A DNA stretch of 64,000 bases from Sugiyamaella lignohabitans (Eukaryota > Ascomycota > Dipodascomycetes > Dipodascales > Trichomonascaceae), in NCBI RefSeq assembly GCF_001640025.1, contig NC_031674.1, positions 4,650,001 to 4,714,000 on the forward strand, in the 5' to 3' direction. The notes beneath the pieces were generated by a model. It saw nothing but the letters and a program-made list of their open reading frames with translations, was not told the origin of the DNA and ran no database searches. Of the stretch, positions 33,434 to 45,830 are shown in pieces. The number at the start of each line of letters is the position of its first letter. Position 1 is the stretch's first letter. Both the position numbers and the translations under genes were made by a program.

Positions 33434-34032
33434 TCTTATGAGATCGACACATACCATAAACGAACAACACAATCACAACGACCCACATACATTTGCAGCA
33501 GCATATACCTATATCCTTGCCCTATCTGTAGCATCAGTACGACTAACAGGCAATATTTACCCCAGTGGGTGGTTTGTGGTACGGGTTTGGCAGGTACCTT
33601 TCTGCAGCTGCAGCTGCCAGCCAGGCCAACCAGCATTGGCATGCGAGCGGCCGTTAAAGCCCACTTACCAACCCGCTAGCTGCTTATTGCGTTTACCTTG
33701 ATGTACTAGTATATACTCTACCGTCGCTCACCACGATATACATTACTATCAGTGTACATCTGTCGCTATCAGTGACTTTTTTGTCTGTTACGAGTCTCAG
33801 TCATCAAAGCACAGCTCGCATCCGAACGCTTTAAACGATTATTACAGTTTGTCACTCACCACACAAGCTAAAGCGGACAATTCAATTAGTAGTGGATAAA
33901 TAAGAACAAAAAAGGGTGAATAAGGTTTTGGCAATCAATTGTAGTAAAGTCTGTACGGGCAAAGATACCATTCGCGAGAACAAGGTAAAAGATTGCGACA
34001 ACTGTATTTGTTCTGGTGTGGACTTGGACTTG

Positions 34033-34195
34033 GTAAGTATTGCAAAACACTTCTATCGAGATTCTGATGAAAAGAGTGATCATAAGTTTTTCGTTTCTCG
34101 TTGTGGACGGCATTGTCTAATTTGGTGGTGTTGTATCAGCATTTTTGGTCCGTGTCAATATCAGCGACCGTATAATTTACTAACTCTGCTAACAG
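34033..34195 (+). other. 5'UTR intron of the IRA gene
   Basis: Donor GTAAGT at 34033-34038, branch TACTAAC at 34178-34184, a second CTAAC-like string, acceptor CAG at 34193-34195; 163 bases. The flanking leader (33705-34032 and 34196-34242) has no ATG. The only upstream ATG (near 34066) lies within the intron and would be spliced out. Joining the flanks gives an early stop (frame of 33916), so it is a leader intron, not a coding one. Confidence 0.75.
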
Positions 34196-34242
34196 GAGGA
34201 ACTTTGATCAGTGGATTGATCTGTTATTGACCAAGTAGCAAT

Positions 34243-37200
34243 ATGAGCAATGAGTCTGGGTTCTCGTCTGTAACAATCATTCCTTTGGTTATCAAGCGAC
34301 TTGGTAGACAGGTAAGTCAAGTTCGATCAAGATTGTAACTGAATCTGGGATCACTTTTTACTAACTATGTAACACAGCTCCCGTATATTACAGGTATTGG
34401 AGCAGATGAAACGCTTGAAGATGACTTATTTGTGAGCTCGCGTGAGTTCCTGACAAGCTTCCCTGGTCGGGGTTTATTTAGCGAAACTCTAGACGGCTTT
34501 TTACAGGTGATTGATACTGTAGTTGAAGTAAGTTTTTTTTCAAATTATAATGCTCTGTAAGAAGAACTAACAAGACAAGTCAAATTGGTCCACACACTTA
34601 GAGCACAGACCTCATTTGGTACAAGAGTCGATCTTAGTCTTACTAGAACTCGTTTTCCATGGTGCTTTGGCTGAATGGAGAGAAGCAAATAAAGATGTCG
34701 ACGTTGACGATTCAAATAGCCTCAAACAGAATGCCTTGTTCGATAAAGACTTTCATGATGATGATATCAAAGATAGCTGGCTGGGACTTTTCCCGAATCC
34801 ACCTGGCCCAGTAGCTAGCTCAATTGCTGAAAGGGCTATTGATGTATTGATGAAACTAAAGTCTCGAAGTCGGGTTAAGCGAGCGTTTATGATTATTACT
34901 AAAGAAGTTTACACCGAGAAGCCCAACAGTCTTATCACCAAAATCGACAAATATATTGAATCGATTGTATTTTGCTTGAGTGCGTCAAATTGGAGGCAAG
35001 TATATACCTATGCTAGTAGTCGAGTCAAAGCTTTGAAACATGAGCATGGCTTCCATCAAGGGATGGAAGCCGCCCCAACGTCATTAGCGAACTCTCCATC
35101 CCAAGCTGGGCATGATTCTGTGCTTTATAAGTTGGACGTAATCGCATTACAGTACCTGGACAGCCATAGGCTCCAAGAGGTTTTGACAGATTTCATGTCT
35201 TGGTGTCCCAATACACATAAACCTATTCATCGCCACATAATGGAGTATTTCATCCAACACAGCATGATTTATTGGATCCAATGCCATCCAGAAACAGTGG
35301 CCAGGGAATCGGAAAACCCATCTGGGGAACTTCGCGCTCAAAGCACTCGTCTTTTTGATTATTTATTCAAAAGCTCGACAGAAAATAGAACGTTTGTATC
35401 GTGGGCATTTCTATCCATGCTAAGCTTACTAATTCCTGATGGATTCCAAATAGCTGTAGCTGGCTACAATGAAAGTGATGGTGAAGCGATCAAAAGCCCT
35501 CGGTTCCAATTTTTGGAACTTTTGCATAACATGAGCAGTGACATGATGGTAATTGCCCCTCAATCCTCATCTGTATCGGTGGGGTCAGTCACATCTCAGA
35601 GAACTCTGGGAATTTGCGCCACATGTTATTCAATATTTGCATTAGCTGCTTCAAACATCATGCAAATCCATGAACATGTTTTTAGCCAACTGCCGATTGT
35701 AGAGTACGCGACCCTGATTTATCCGTCATTGCTTAATATTTTATTCAACCAGATGGACAGTATTCCTTCGTTTGCAAAAATTGATTATTTGCAATCAAGA
35801 TTCATTAGTTCGTATCTCGTTTTGCGGCCCGGTGATGCAATGAAGGATCTCATTGGAAATCTTCCCAACCCGTCATTTGCATTACGATCCAAAAGAAATA
35901 TCATTGTCGGTCTCAGGAGCATGCAGAGCCGGGCTGAAGGAGGAGAAATCCTGAATATGGTCATGAATCTCTACAATTATGAATTCATTGCTTTCTGTGA
36001 ACTGATAGCAACAAAGCTTCAGGAATTTGAAGAGATATCAGACTATGGTAGTGAGTTTAGTCTTCATGTCGAAGCATTAAAGTACGCACTTGATATCCTT
36101 CTCACCCATAGTCAGCACGCTTTCGACCAAGTGCCTGAATCATTTTCTACAGCAATAATAAAATGCTCTACAAGCAAGAATGAGCTTCTACGCACGTCCG
36201 TTACACAAGTGCTACTTTCCTTCGTTAAGCGACAGACAGGACAATCAGAGGGTGATAGAATTGACAATGAGATCAAGGAGAGGGTCTCGCTTGATGAAAC
36301 TGGCCATATTTTATTCCCCATTTATGACGGCATCTCTATGAATATTAGATCGTCAGTGGAAGCGATAATATCAATGCCTCTGACTTCAAAACAATTGGAA
36401 AAGGAGTTAATGAAAGTGCACGAGCTCTTAACATCGAGAGATAGCATCAATAATTCTTATTCATTTAGGGACAATGTTATAGAAGATCCTCAGAATCGCC
36501 TGGCTTTAGGGGAAGGACTGGAGACTGCTATGGTACTTTGTTTGTGTTCGTCGAATATGGACATATGTAAACTGGCAATGGCTAATATTCGACTGATGGT
36601 TCAAGAAGCCATGCTCCTCGAAGATTTTGAAAATGTTCAGGAATCAAGTTGGTCTATTATGCTCAACTTCCATGTGTATTCTGAAATATCATCTCAGACA
36701 TCATTTTACACCCCGATTGCCATCCAAAAGAAGCTTTGCCGCTTATTTCAAACTGTACATACTCCATCTGATGCATTGATCAGAGTTTGGACGGTAATCC
36801 ACGGCCGCTGGTCCGTGCTCAATGCTCAAATGCTAAGTGAACCAACCAGAGGTTCTGATTTCTCATCTATGTCAAAGGAATGGAGATGTTACTATGGCAT
36901 ACTCAGCTCACTATTAATTCCACTCTTGAACCCAGAAGGTGGTGTGAAAGTAAAAGACAATGTCCATTTCAAGGCAAGGCAGTTTTTGTACGATTCTGTG
37001 AATTTCCTGGTTTCAGACTCTGCTATCGTCCGTGAGACAAGTCGTGAAGTTTTGGCCAATGACGTCGGCCCATTAGCTTACCATCACGTTTTGAAGCAGT
37101 TGTCAGGAATGATAGATTCCCATATCATGGTAGTTATGGACAGCCAAGAAAACGGTTCTCATAATGAGAGCTCGGCTCAAGATAAACCTCCTTTGCCACC

Positions 37201-40200
37201 TCGTCCGTCATCTTTTATTGCCACAAAAGTCAATTCCCTCAACACGCTTTTAGGACAAACCTCGCTATTAGTTCGAAGTATTATTGAACAGTTACAACAG
37301 GATGATATCTACATATCAGTTGATATTGGAGCGCTGGCACTGAAAATCGTGCGTTATATCAATACAACAAATTTCGATATGGAGATTTTGAAGCTGGTTT
37401 TAAGGGTGTGTCAGCTTTTGGAAACAATTGGTAAGACTGCAGAATCATTGAATATGAAGCATGATTCTCGTATTCGCAACGAACTAGTTATGAGCGTATC
37501 TGAATGGTTTGAGCGAGCAATTAATTTTGACTGTCACAATGCTGTTGAGAATAAGCTAGTGGCCGAGAAATGCCGGCTTGTTAGAGAGATTTGTGTAAAC
37601 ACTTCGAAATGTCTATCCGAGTTATTGAATGGCCTTTCCATTGAGGTTCCTGATGGTGTTCATGAAAGAGATATGATCTCTGCAAAATTTAACACTTTTA
37701 ACAATCTGTTCTCATTGTTTCTCAGAAGCTTACAAAGGTGTAAAGATGATCCTCCTGTGATTGTCCCCACAGTCTCTGACACTGTATCTGTAACTTCCTC
37801 TACGTCTGCAGTTAACTCCGTATCATCGGTGCCTCTTCCTACCCCATTCAGACTTCTTGACAAGGCACCAATAATTCGAGAGAACGCAATTGCTTGCTTA
37901 TCAAAGCTATTGAATGCTAACGTAGAGGTGGGTCTGCGCACTGCGCTACCGTTGGGATACCATGAAGATGAAACCCTCAGGCTAGCTTTCCTTGAAATTT
38001 TCCGGAATATCCTAAGTAAGGAAACAAAGTATACGTCTGATTATAGCGACAACCTTAGATACGAGGAATTGGTTGATTTCTTGGTGTCCAATATCAGAAT
38101 CACTCTATCTCTGTGTGACATATGCCCAGCATCTGAAGCTGATGAATTTTCTACAGCTATTTTGGGGGCTTTTGAGTTTAGAGGCAAAGGGTTCTCGTTA
38201 GTGAAAGCAGCCTTAACAAAGGAGATAGAGCAAACAAACTTTGCTTCAGACATTTTACGAAGAAATTGTGTGGCGACGAAACTTCTCTCATTGTATTCAA
38301 AGTCGCGTGGCCATCAGTACCTACAGTCGACGCTAGGGTCGTTTGTTAATAATATTGCCAGCCGACCAGACCTGTATGCCTTTGAGATAGACAACAACAA
38401 ACTGAAGAATCCAGATGAAGAGATGAAGCCCAATTTTGTAAAGTACGAACGCTGTCTTAACGAGTTGTTTACAGCACTTGAGTCTAGTGAAGCTTTGATT
38501 CCAACTTCGTTCAGAGAAATAGCGTCGGCTATTAGTCGTGCTGTGTCTTTGAAATTCCCGGAGTACAAGGAAAGCGCTGTTGGGAGCTTCTTTTTCTTAA
38601 GGTTTTTATGTCCAGTTTTGGTTTCCCCTGAACAGGAGGGCCTGTTGTCTGCGCCACCGTCGCGAGACATTAGAAGGTCTTTTTTACTGTTAGCAAAGGC
38701 AGTCCAAAACATCTCGAACTGCACCTCTATTGCTGCCACTCATGGATCTACTAGTCACGACGTTGATGGGTTTGGCGGTGATACCAATGATAAAAAGCAA
38801 AGAATGCAAAGGTTTTTAAGCTCTCTCAGCTCTACTGATGAGGACACTGAGGTGATTAGCGATGACACCTCCTCTCAGGGTTCTATTAATCCTAAAATGA
38901 TGGACTCAGACCACCTCCGTGTTTTACACACATTTGTATATAATCACTGGGATGATGCTCATCATAAGATTCTGATCGAGCAGAGAAAGAGACGACTAAT
39001 GCGTGCTCAGTCGCCTGCTACAAATGGAGCGACTAATGGTAATGGAGCTGATATATCTAGGCTGAAGGGCAGTTTCTATGATGAGCTAACATCGTCAGGC
39101 CAGCCACCACCACCTACGTCATTTGCACCTACGTTTGGTCGTCGTACTCATCAGCGTTCCCAGAAATTCATACCAGGTAACGTTTCCAACGGCTCAAATA
39201 ACCATTATCGACGGTCATCAAGCTCGTCACAGAATGGGGCTTTAGCTACGGCTGCCTCCGCGTCGGCAATAGGTATCGTCGGAGAAGTTGAGATTGAGGC
39301 CAATCGCAGATTTTCAGCTCTAGTACGCAGTCTTGGTAGACCGCGAACACCAAAAGCTCGGAAAGCAACGGCTGTGGAGTCACGAAGTCACATTAATCCT
39401 GGTAGTCGGCTAAATGAGTTTATGGCTAGGAATGAAGACCGCGATCTCAGCACTGTAATTGACCAAAGGGTAGTCCATGAGGGCATCGCATTGGACGGTT
39501 CGCCAGTAATGTTAGTCACCTACCGAAATTATGACCGAGAAAAATTGGACAGTGAACTTGTCCTTTATCGATTCTTTCAGGTTGCAAACAGGATGTGGTC
39601 AGACAAGTTTAGTCTGTTTTATGATTGTACGAGCTGTACTCCTTCACACTTGCTATCAAACACAGTAAGAACAATTAGAGATACAATGGTTCCACCCGAG
39701 ATGGCAGCAAACTGTACGACTGTCTATTACTACAATGTATCTACGAAGTTTTTACCGGCATTGAAGTCCTTTTTACGGAACTATGAATCTGGAACTTACA
39801 TGAATCCCGTGAATACAAAATATGTTTTCCTGACAACTGCAGATATCAACACTGTCTGTAATGTTCACGGACTCAATCTTGACCAACGCTCTGTCAAAGT
39901 CATTGATGATGCTAGGTTGATTTACCAGGGTGGAAAAATGCTGTCTTCAGATAATAATTTCTACCCTGTTACGGTCAAAGTTGGAAACGAGTACTTGCAA
40001 CTTCATGGTGAGAGGCCCTTTAATTATATTAGAAATTCACCAGGACTTTGCAATGATGTGTATCATTTATCTGAAATTCGAGAGATTACTCATTCCAGGA
40101 CAACCTCGAGGCCAGAGGAGTTTACCATCGAAATGATTGACGGCGAGAAGGTCATTGTCCTTCATAAAAAGAAGAATGAGATCATTAGGGCCATTATGAA

Positions 40201-42553
40201 CGCAAAATCAAGATTGCCAGAAGAGGCTCGGGAAGTTAATGATTCTCTGGTAATGAACCTTGAAGATGGCTTAGGTTGTTTCCTGAATATTGGTTTCTCG
40301 AATCTTTGTTCAAACAATTCTGCACTTCAGGAGGCAGCGTTTAACCTGCTTGCAATGATACCAGAGAGGTTCAATATCAGTTTTGGAAGAGAGATAAGAG
40401 GAGGTAAAGGATTTGGCATTCCTAAGAAAGAGGTTAGTATGTCAGTGGTATTTAGTGAAGTGGTTGCTAGCACGCATATTGAATTGACATATGACTTCCT
40501 TCTTGAGTTTAGCAAGTCATTCAAATCATTCTCGAAAGAACAAGGTAATAATGCCATACTTTACGCTGCTCCCTGGGTTAAAAATATTTATAGCGCTCAA
40601 AGAGAAGGCGGAAAAGATGCAGCGAGCCTTATTAGGATCTTTTTAGACATTGCAGTTTGGAGCCCAGATCATTATACCAGTTTATTGTTGAACTTTTGGC
40701 CAGCTTTATGCTTACAGGAAGAGCTTACGGATATTCTTGTTGACGAGGTAATTCGATTTGCTGTTGAACGCGGATCCCAAGATATGGAGATTGAAGATGT
40801 GCTGGCTGTTTTGACTTCTTGTCCTACATTAAGTATTTGTGGTACCGTTATCACAAGGTGCAGAAAGATTCTCAATAAACCATTGCCTGCGAATGAAAGA
40901 TTGCTGACAAACCATCCTGATTGGACGGAGCTGGATGTTTTAATTAGACTGGTAGGTTCATTGTCGTTTGAATCACTATTAATTGCCGAAGTTTACTTGC
41001 CCGAGATAATTTTGTTGGTATCCTCTCTTATTTACACTGGGCCATATTCGTTCAGAAATGCATTGTGCAATCTTCTTGTTAATGTGCTTCATGCGTTTTC
41101 TTGTTGTGATAGAATATCATCAGATCAGAGATCACATCTGATTTCGATTTGGGCAGACTTAACGTCAACGAAGGGCAAATTGCTCTTTGGACTGAACGAT
41201 GATATGAAAGATATTAGCTATGACTATTTCAGCTTAGCATCTATATCTCACATCGAGAATTTCTGCTTGATCCTAATGGATATTATTGCCAGTGCGAGTC
41301 CATCAATTCAAAAGGCAAATGTGTGGCGGTCGCGTTGGAGTAGTTTGGTAATCAATGCTTGTTTTGCTGACAACCCTTCATTGCAGTGTAGGTCGTTTTT
41401 AGTTTTAGGGTCATTGGCTAAGATTGAGGTTGAAGATGCTGTAGTAACTCAGGTGTTGAAGGTTCTATACGACTCCTTAACTTCAACTAAGAACCAGATG
41501 CTAAACGAAGAGTATTGTGTATGTACTCTCATTTGTTTAACCAAGATGATGGACGGGCTAAGCGATCAATCTGCTTATCATTCAAGGATGTTTTGGCTTG
41601 GAGTTGCCCTTCTTCATTCACAAAATTCGAATCTCTTTAGCCATGGTTTACTTCTTATCGAAGCCAATCTTCGAACTTTGGATAACTTAGGTGCGTTCAA
41701 AGACATTAGTATTGCCGAGTTTCTGCTTGAAGGACGTCAGTGTTTTGAAAGTCAATGGGGTCCAATTCAGGAGTTAATGGATGTTAGGTTTAGCGTTGAG
41801 TACTTTGATTTGTGTTTGTCGGCAGTTGTTTTGAAAGGCATGGAAAAGGCATCGACGAGAGTTGATAGTCTGCAAGCCTTAGAAACGTTTCTTGAAATAA
41901 GCTCCAAAAACAGTGTGAAAGTGCAGCAGAGTAACAAGTATGCTTCCTATCTCTGTTATTTATACTTTTTGTTCCTCGGTTGTAGAAGTCAGTCTGAGTT
42001 AAAAGATCTTCTATGGGTCGCCGGGTATCCGGATGACCACATGAATGAAGAACTTGTGAATGATAACGACCTTCCAGCTCTCTTGGAGGAATATATCAGT
42101 CAAAACTCATTTGACACGACGATAGCACTTTATTTAGGTGGTCAGCTTTTCCGATCTAGCAGTGAATATGATGTTTCTGGCCTGAGGTTTCTAGGCAGTT
42201 TACGGTTTGTAGGTGAGACAAATCTTGCTAAAAAGTGCATGGTATATGCTACTGTTCGTTCCCGACTTCTGAAACTCACTGAGTTCGGTAGTCAAAAACC
42301 AATGATGAAAAGTATTCTGGCAGCAGGAACCGGAATGTTGGTCAATTATGAGGAATTCCGTAAGTTGGCTCAATATAGAGCGCAACTAGAGGAAATGCTT
42401 GAGCAAAGTGGATTCAAACCGTTACCAGATCATGATGAGAACATTGTGACCTCTTCTTCTGTCAGTACTTTTAGTCAAACAAATGAAATCGGATCGGATA
42501 TGAAGTCACGTCTAGCTAGTCTTGTCAAGGGAATTATTGTCAAGGATTTATGA
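34243..42553 (+). CDS. IRA2: Ras GTPase-activating protein, neurofibromin/Ira type
   Basis: Negative regulator of Ras-cAMP signalling; stimulates GTP hydrolysis by Ras. About 2,730 residues from exons 34243-34311, 34378-34527 and 34580-42553, with introns of 66 and 52 bases (GTAAGT donors, TACTAAC and AACTAAC branches, phase 0). The RasGAP domain includes ILRRNCVATK, whose first arginine (about residue 1300) aligns with the neurofibromin arginine finger, and the FLRFLCPVLVSPE segment of the FLR motif. After a low-complexity Ser/Asn-rich linker comes a Sec14-PH-like module (ALDGSPVMLVTYRNYD onward). Helical repeats fill the rest. S. cerevisiae has paralogues Ira1 and Ira2 of about 3,080-3,090 residues; this looks like the single ancestral gene, and the symbol choice between IRA1 and IRA2 is arbitrary. 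Confidence 0.93.
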
Positions 42554-42750
42554 TTGCTTGACTGCAATCTTATTATATTAATTTTATTTATCTACATTAT
42601 TAATAATGCACTATTTATATTGAATACCGTAGTTGGAGAGATTCCTCTGAATCAACATACTACCATCATCACTCAGGACTGTTGGATGAACTCATTAAAA
42701 TTAATACAAAAAGCTAGCAATAATAAATATCTATATAAATATCCCCTTTC

Positions 42751-43620
42751 CTATTTAGATCTATACCCTCCTCCATTCCGGGAGTGTTTCTTCTCGAATC
42801 CTGCTTTGTATAATCTGTATAGCAGCATAGTCGCTCTAGCATCTTCTATCGAGGAGTGCTCACCAGATTGGATGTTAAGGCCAATGAAATGCCTCGACAA
42901 AGTCTTGAGACTCGGAGTACGTCCTTTAGAGACCTCTCTGAACAGACTATATGACGAAGTGTCTCTGATGTCATTTCTTGGATGAGAAATACCCATGACC
43001 TCAAGATCATGACGAACAGAGTGACCAACTAATATTCGATTCTCAAGAATTTTTGATGCTTGGTTTTGTACTTCTCGAAGCGATGGCGCTCCCTGGACTG
43101 ACCGGGGTGTTACACCACTAACCCAAGTCCTCCAATCTGTCACTCGCTCTGAGGGTCTAACGAAAGTATCGAGAAGGACATATCCAAAGTAATTCACGAT
43201 GGATACTCGCGCAAGAATTGAAGTAGCACCATCGGGCCCTGTGCCAACAAACTCGCAATCTAAAGCAATAAAGCGACCCATTTCAGTTTTTCGTGCATCA
43301 TATGCAAGTGAAGACGTAGGTCTTCCAGCTATCGAAAGATCTATATCATCTAGTAGAAGAAGATTAGCTGCTTTTACGCTTGGAGGGAGTTCTGGTGCTG
43401 GTAGGGCCGAAGTGACATTAGAGGCTCGACTTGTATCAACTTTTGGGCCCTTACTACCCAGCCGATCTTTCTCCACGAGCGCTATCTTTGATTTACCCAC
43501 ATTTCTTTTAATACCCTTACCAACTTTTTTTGTAACTTTAGTGTCAGTAGATTTCTTGTTTAAAGACTTCTGCAGTTCCTTCCAATTGGAGGAGAGAGCT
43601 TTAGACGTAGAAGGGGCCAT
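42751..43620 (-). CDS. REX4: Rex4-type DEDDh 3'-5' RNA exonuclease
   Basis: RNase D-superfamily exonuclease of ribosome biogenesis (ITS1 processing in yeast), expected in the nucleolus. From the ATG at 43620 it has 289 residues, the same length I recall for S. cerevisiae Rex4, and the ALSSNWKELQ segment close to the start matches the family. An in-frame upstream ATG at 43734 would add 38 residues including a strongly hydrophobic stretch. Catalytic motifs: ALDCEFVGTG (Exo I), LVGHSVRHDLEVMG (Exo II), HSSIEDARATMLLYR (Exo III). A lysine-rich N-terminus fits nucleolar targeting. It converges with IRA and diverges from PRP3. Confidence 0.88.
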   Translation of the reverse strand: MAPSTSKALSSNWKELQKSLNKKSTDTKVTKKVGKGIKRNVGKSKIALVEKDRLGSKGPKVDTSRASNVTSALPAPELPPSVKAANLLLLDDIDLSIAGRPTSSLAYDARKTEMGRFIALDCEFVGTGPDGATSILARVSIVNYFGYVLLDTFVRPSERVTDWRTWVSGVTPRSVQGAPSLREVQNQASKILENRILVGHSVRHDLEVMGISHPRNDIRDTSSYSLFREVSKGRTPSLKTLSRHFIGLNIQSGEHSSIEDARATMLLYRLYKAGFEKKHSRNGGGYRSK

Positions 43621-43887
43621 CGATCTGAATAGAGATTGCAATGATACAACTAGAGCCACTAGAACAAGCGTACAACTAAAAAGGGTAGATTTGTCGGCTG
43701 GTAAATGAAGAAGACCAGCCAAGTCAAACTCCATACCAAGATCCGAAGTTAAATAAAATGCTTAGGGGATGTCGAAACTTATGCCAAAAAGAGCCCCCAA
43801 TTTTTGTCTCTACAATCACACGGCTAGATAAATTGTGATACACCTGCATTTTAAGTTGATGATCTTTGATCCCTGAGCAAGACCAAC

Positions 43888-45648
43888 ATGATATATGACA
43901 GCATGAAGAGGGGGCCGTTAGAATCTACTCCTGACGAAGGAACGGGGACTCCTCCCAAGAAACCTAGAACGGGTGATTTATCAGGAATAAAATCTCAGGG
44001 AAATATAGATCGCATAGCAGAAGCCAAAGCGCGAGTTGCAGCACTGGCATTGAAAAACAAGGCAAAGCTGGTTGTTGGAACGAAGGAAAACTCTATAAAT
44101 TCAGGTGGAACTGCGAGTGATCCAGGAGAAAATAATGGTACTAATTCATCCCAGACGTCGAGAAATGGCAACCATGGAATAGGTCAGCAGGCGTCAAAAT
44201 CGACAGCATCCAGTGCAGCAGAGTTGATGGCTAAAATAAGACAGAGGAGGGCACAACTCGAAGCTGCGACTCAATCGTCAGGCCCAAAATCAGCATCTCC
44301 AGCACAATCATCTCACTCTACTCCTGACAATAACAAGTCAGGATCTCGAGCTTCAGCAACGGCCTTGAAACGTGGGCCAGGGCTTAGCACTCCCCTGCAT
44401 CCCATCTTATTAGAAGCATCAAGTGTATCAACAACTGTCAACGAAAGCAAGCCGAACCTTTACTTGGCAAAGGAAGATCCACAGCCTTCCGTCAACGATC
44501 TAAATGAACCGGAGGCAAATCCCTATTTTGACTCTCTGGTTGCTACGAAAACTAGCTTCGACAGTCGGCGCAAGAGAGGATTAGCATTTAATCCCCATGG
44601 AAAGTATATCAGAAGGGCAGAAGAAGAAAGGCACCAATTGCAGCTGGATGCTTTAAAAAAGAAGATTGAGCAAGCTAAGACCAAGGCCTCAAATTCCGGA
44701 TTGCTCGATGCCGACATTGTAGCGGGTGAACGTGCTTTCAAGCCGTCCCCTCCACCTCTGGTCGAATGGTGGGATGAACCACTTGTTATTAATCCCGATG
44801 ATGGATATAGCGAGGTAGATGAAAGGCAAGAGGAGCATTTCCTTTCTCCAGAGGTTATCACCCAGTATATACAGCATCCAATTCCTATTGTTGCACCTTG
44901 GGAAAAGAGTCTTCCGAAACAAGTGAGGCTTCACCTTACGAAACGTGAAACAAAACGAATGCGTAAAAATGACAGAGCTGAGAGACATAAAGAGGCCCAG
45001 GATCGGATTCGTCTGGGACTAGATCCAGCTCCGCCACCTAAAATAAAGCCTTCTAATGTGATGAGTGTGTTTGCCAATGAGGCAATAAGAGACCCGACCC
45101 TCATGGAGTTAAGAGCGAAGACTGAGGTTGCTCAAAGAAAAGAAAAACACGAGCAAGATAATCAATCGCGCAAACTCACTTCTGAACAACAGTATGAAAA
45201 ATGGATAGCAAAATCCGAACGCGAAAAATCAAAGGGCATCTATTGTGCTGCATTTCGTATTGACAAACTATCTGATGGCCGACATAAATTTTTGGTTAAT
45301 TATAATGCGAAGCATCTACTGCTTAATGGTATGACAATTTTCAACCCTAAGTTTTGTCTCGTGATAGTTGAGGGTGGATTCCTGAATATCAAAAAGTTCA
45401 GCAAGTTACTACTTGGTCGGATTAAGTGGACAGAACATGCTCCTCCACGTGCTAATGATCCACCGCTTAGTCCCGAAGATATTCCTGACTTGAGTTCCAA
45501 TCGATGTGTGCTTGTCTGGCATGGGCAGATAAAAAGTTCGCGATTTCAGAAATGGACTCTTAACGATGCGGAAACTGAGCAGGATGCAAAAGATATTTTG
45601 TCCCGGCATAATTGTGAACACTTCTGGGTCGAGGCACGAGTCCTGTGA
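43888..45648 (+). CDS. PRP3: U4/U6 snRNP protein Prp3
   Basis: Splicing factor of the U4/U6.U5 tri-snRNP that binds U4/U6 RNA. 586 residues, intronless. The N-terminal third is low complexity (Ser/Asn/Ala with KAR-rich helices). The conserved PRP3 domain (about residues 205-430) shows NPYFDSL, KRGLAFNPHGKYIRRAEEER, PLVEWWDEPLV, PIVAPWEK, LTKRETKRMRKNDR and IRLGLDPAPPPKIKPSNVM. A C-terminal DUF1115-type domain follows from about residue 450 (AFRIDKL to HFWVEARVL). Start: ATG at 43888 or the sixth codon, also ATG; neither can be preferred. It diverges from REX4. Confidence 0.95.
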   Translation: MIYDSMKRGPLESTPDEGTGTPPKKPRTGDLSGIKSQGNIDRIAEAKARVAALALKNKAKLVVGTKENSINSGGTASDPGENNGTNSSQTSRNGNHGIGQQASKSTASSAAELMAKIRQRRAQLEAATQSSGPKSASPAQSSHSTPDNNKSGSRASATALKRGPGLSTPLHPILLEASSVSTTVNESKPNLYLAKEDPQPSVNDLNEPEANPYFDSLVATKTSFDSRRKRGLAFNPHGKYIRRAEEERHQLQLDALKKKIEQAKTKASNSGLLDADIVAGERAFKPSPPPLVEWWDEPLVINPDDGYSEVDERQEEHFLSPEVITQYIQHPIPIVAPWEKSLPKQVRLHLTKRETKRMRKNDRAERHKEAQDRIRLGLDPAPPPKIKPSNVMSVFANEAIRDPTLMELRAKTEVAQRKEKHEQDNQSRKLTSEQQYEKWIAKSEREKSKGIYCAAFRIDKLSDGRHKFLVNYNAKHLLLNGMTIFNPKFCLVIVEGGFLNIKKFSKLLLGRIKWTEHAPPRANDPPLSPEDIPDLSSNRCVLVWHGQIKSSRFQKWTLNDAETEQDAKDILSRHNCEHFWVEARVL

Positions 45649-45830
45649 TTAGGTGCAACATTTATATTAGATATAGATTATTTATTTTTTTTCTCTCAGT
45701 GAGCGTTAGGTGTTGAATATAGAAACCAGTTGCAAAAAAAAGCACATCGACTGCAACGAACAGAAGAGGGCATATCTTGACCTGGTCAAAGTCTTACATA
45801 GAACACAATAAACGAGTATGATAAATTAAC

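Larger units (their letters stand above)
32202..34032. promoter_or_regulatory. Long upstream region and leader of the IRA gene
   Basis: 1.8 kb without a credible gene; the frames present are short and lack family character. Contents: inverted-repeat cluster at 32677-32845; three GTGGGG/CCCCAC strings (32776-32845) of the kind bound by Mig1-like zinc fingers; a 12-base T run near 33150; a GC-rich patch with GCCGGC/GCGGCCG; a tandem GCCCTAACGCCCTAACG at 33417-33433; and from about 33705 to the intron donor a stretch without a single ATG, suggesting leader sequence. Confidence 0.5.

Noticed and set aside
33916..34230. Possible coding frame directly upstream of IRA
   Set aside because: It has no ATG start, and splicing of the 34033-34195 intron leads to a stop at once; better explained as leader.
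42554..42985. 143-codon plus-strand frame after IRA
   Set aside because: It lies mostly antisense to the conserved exonuclease motifs of REX4 and has no family character; a shadow frame.
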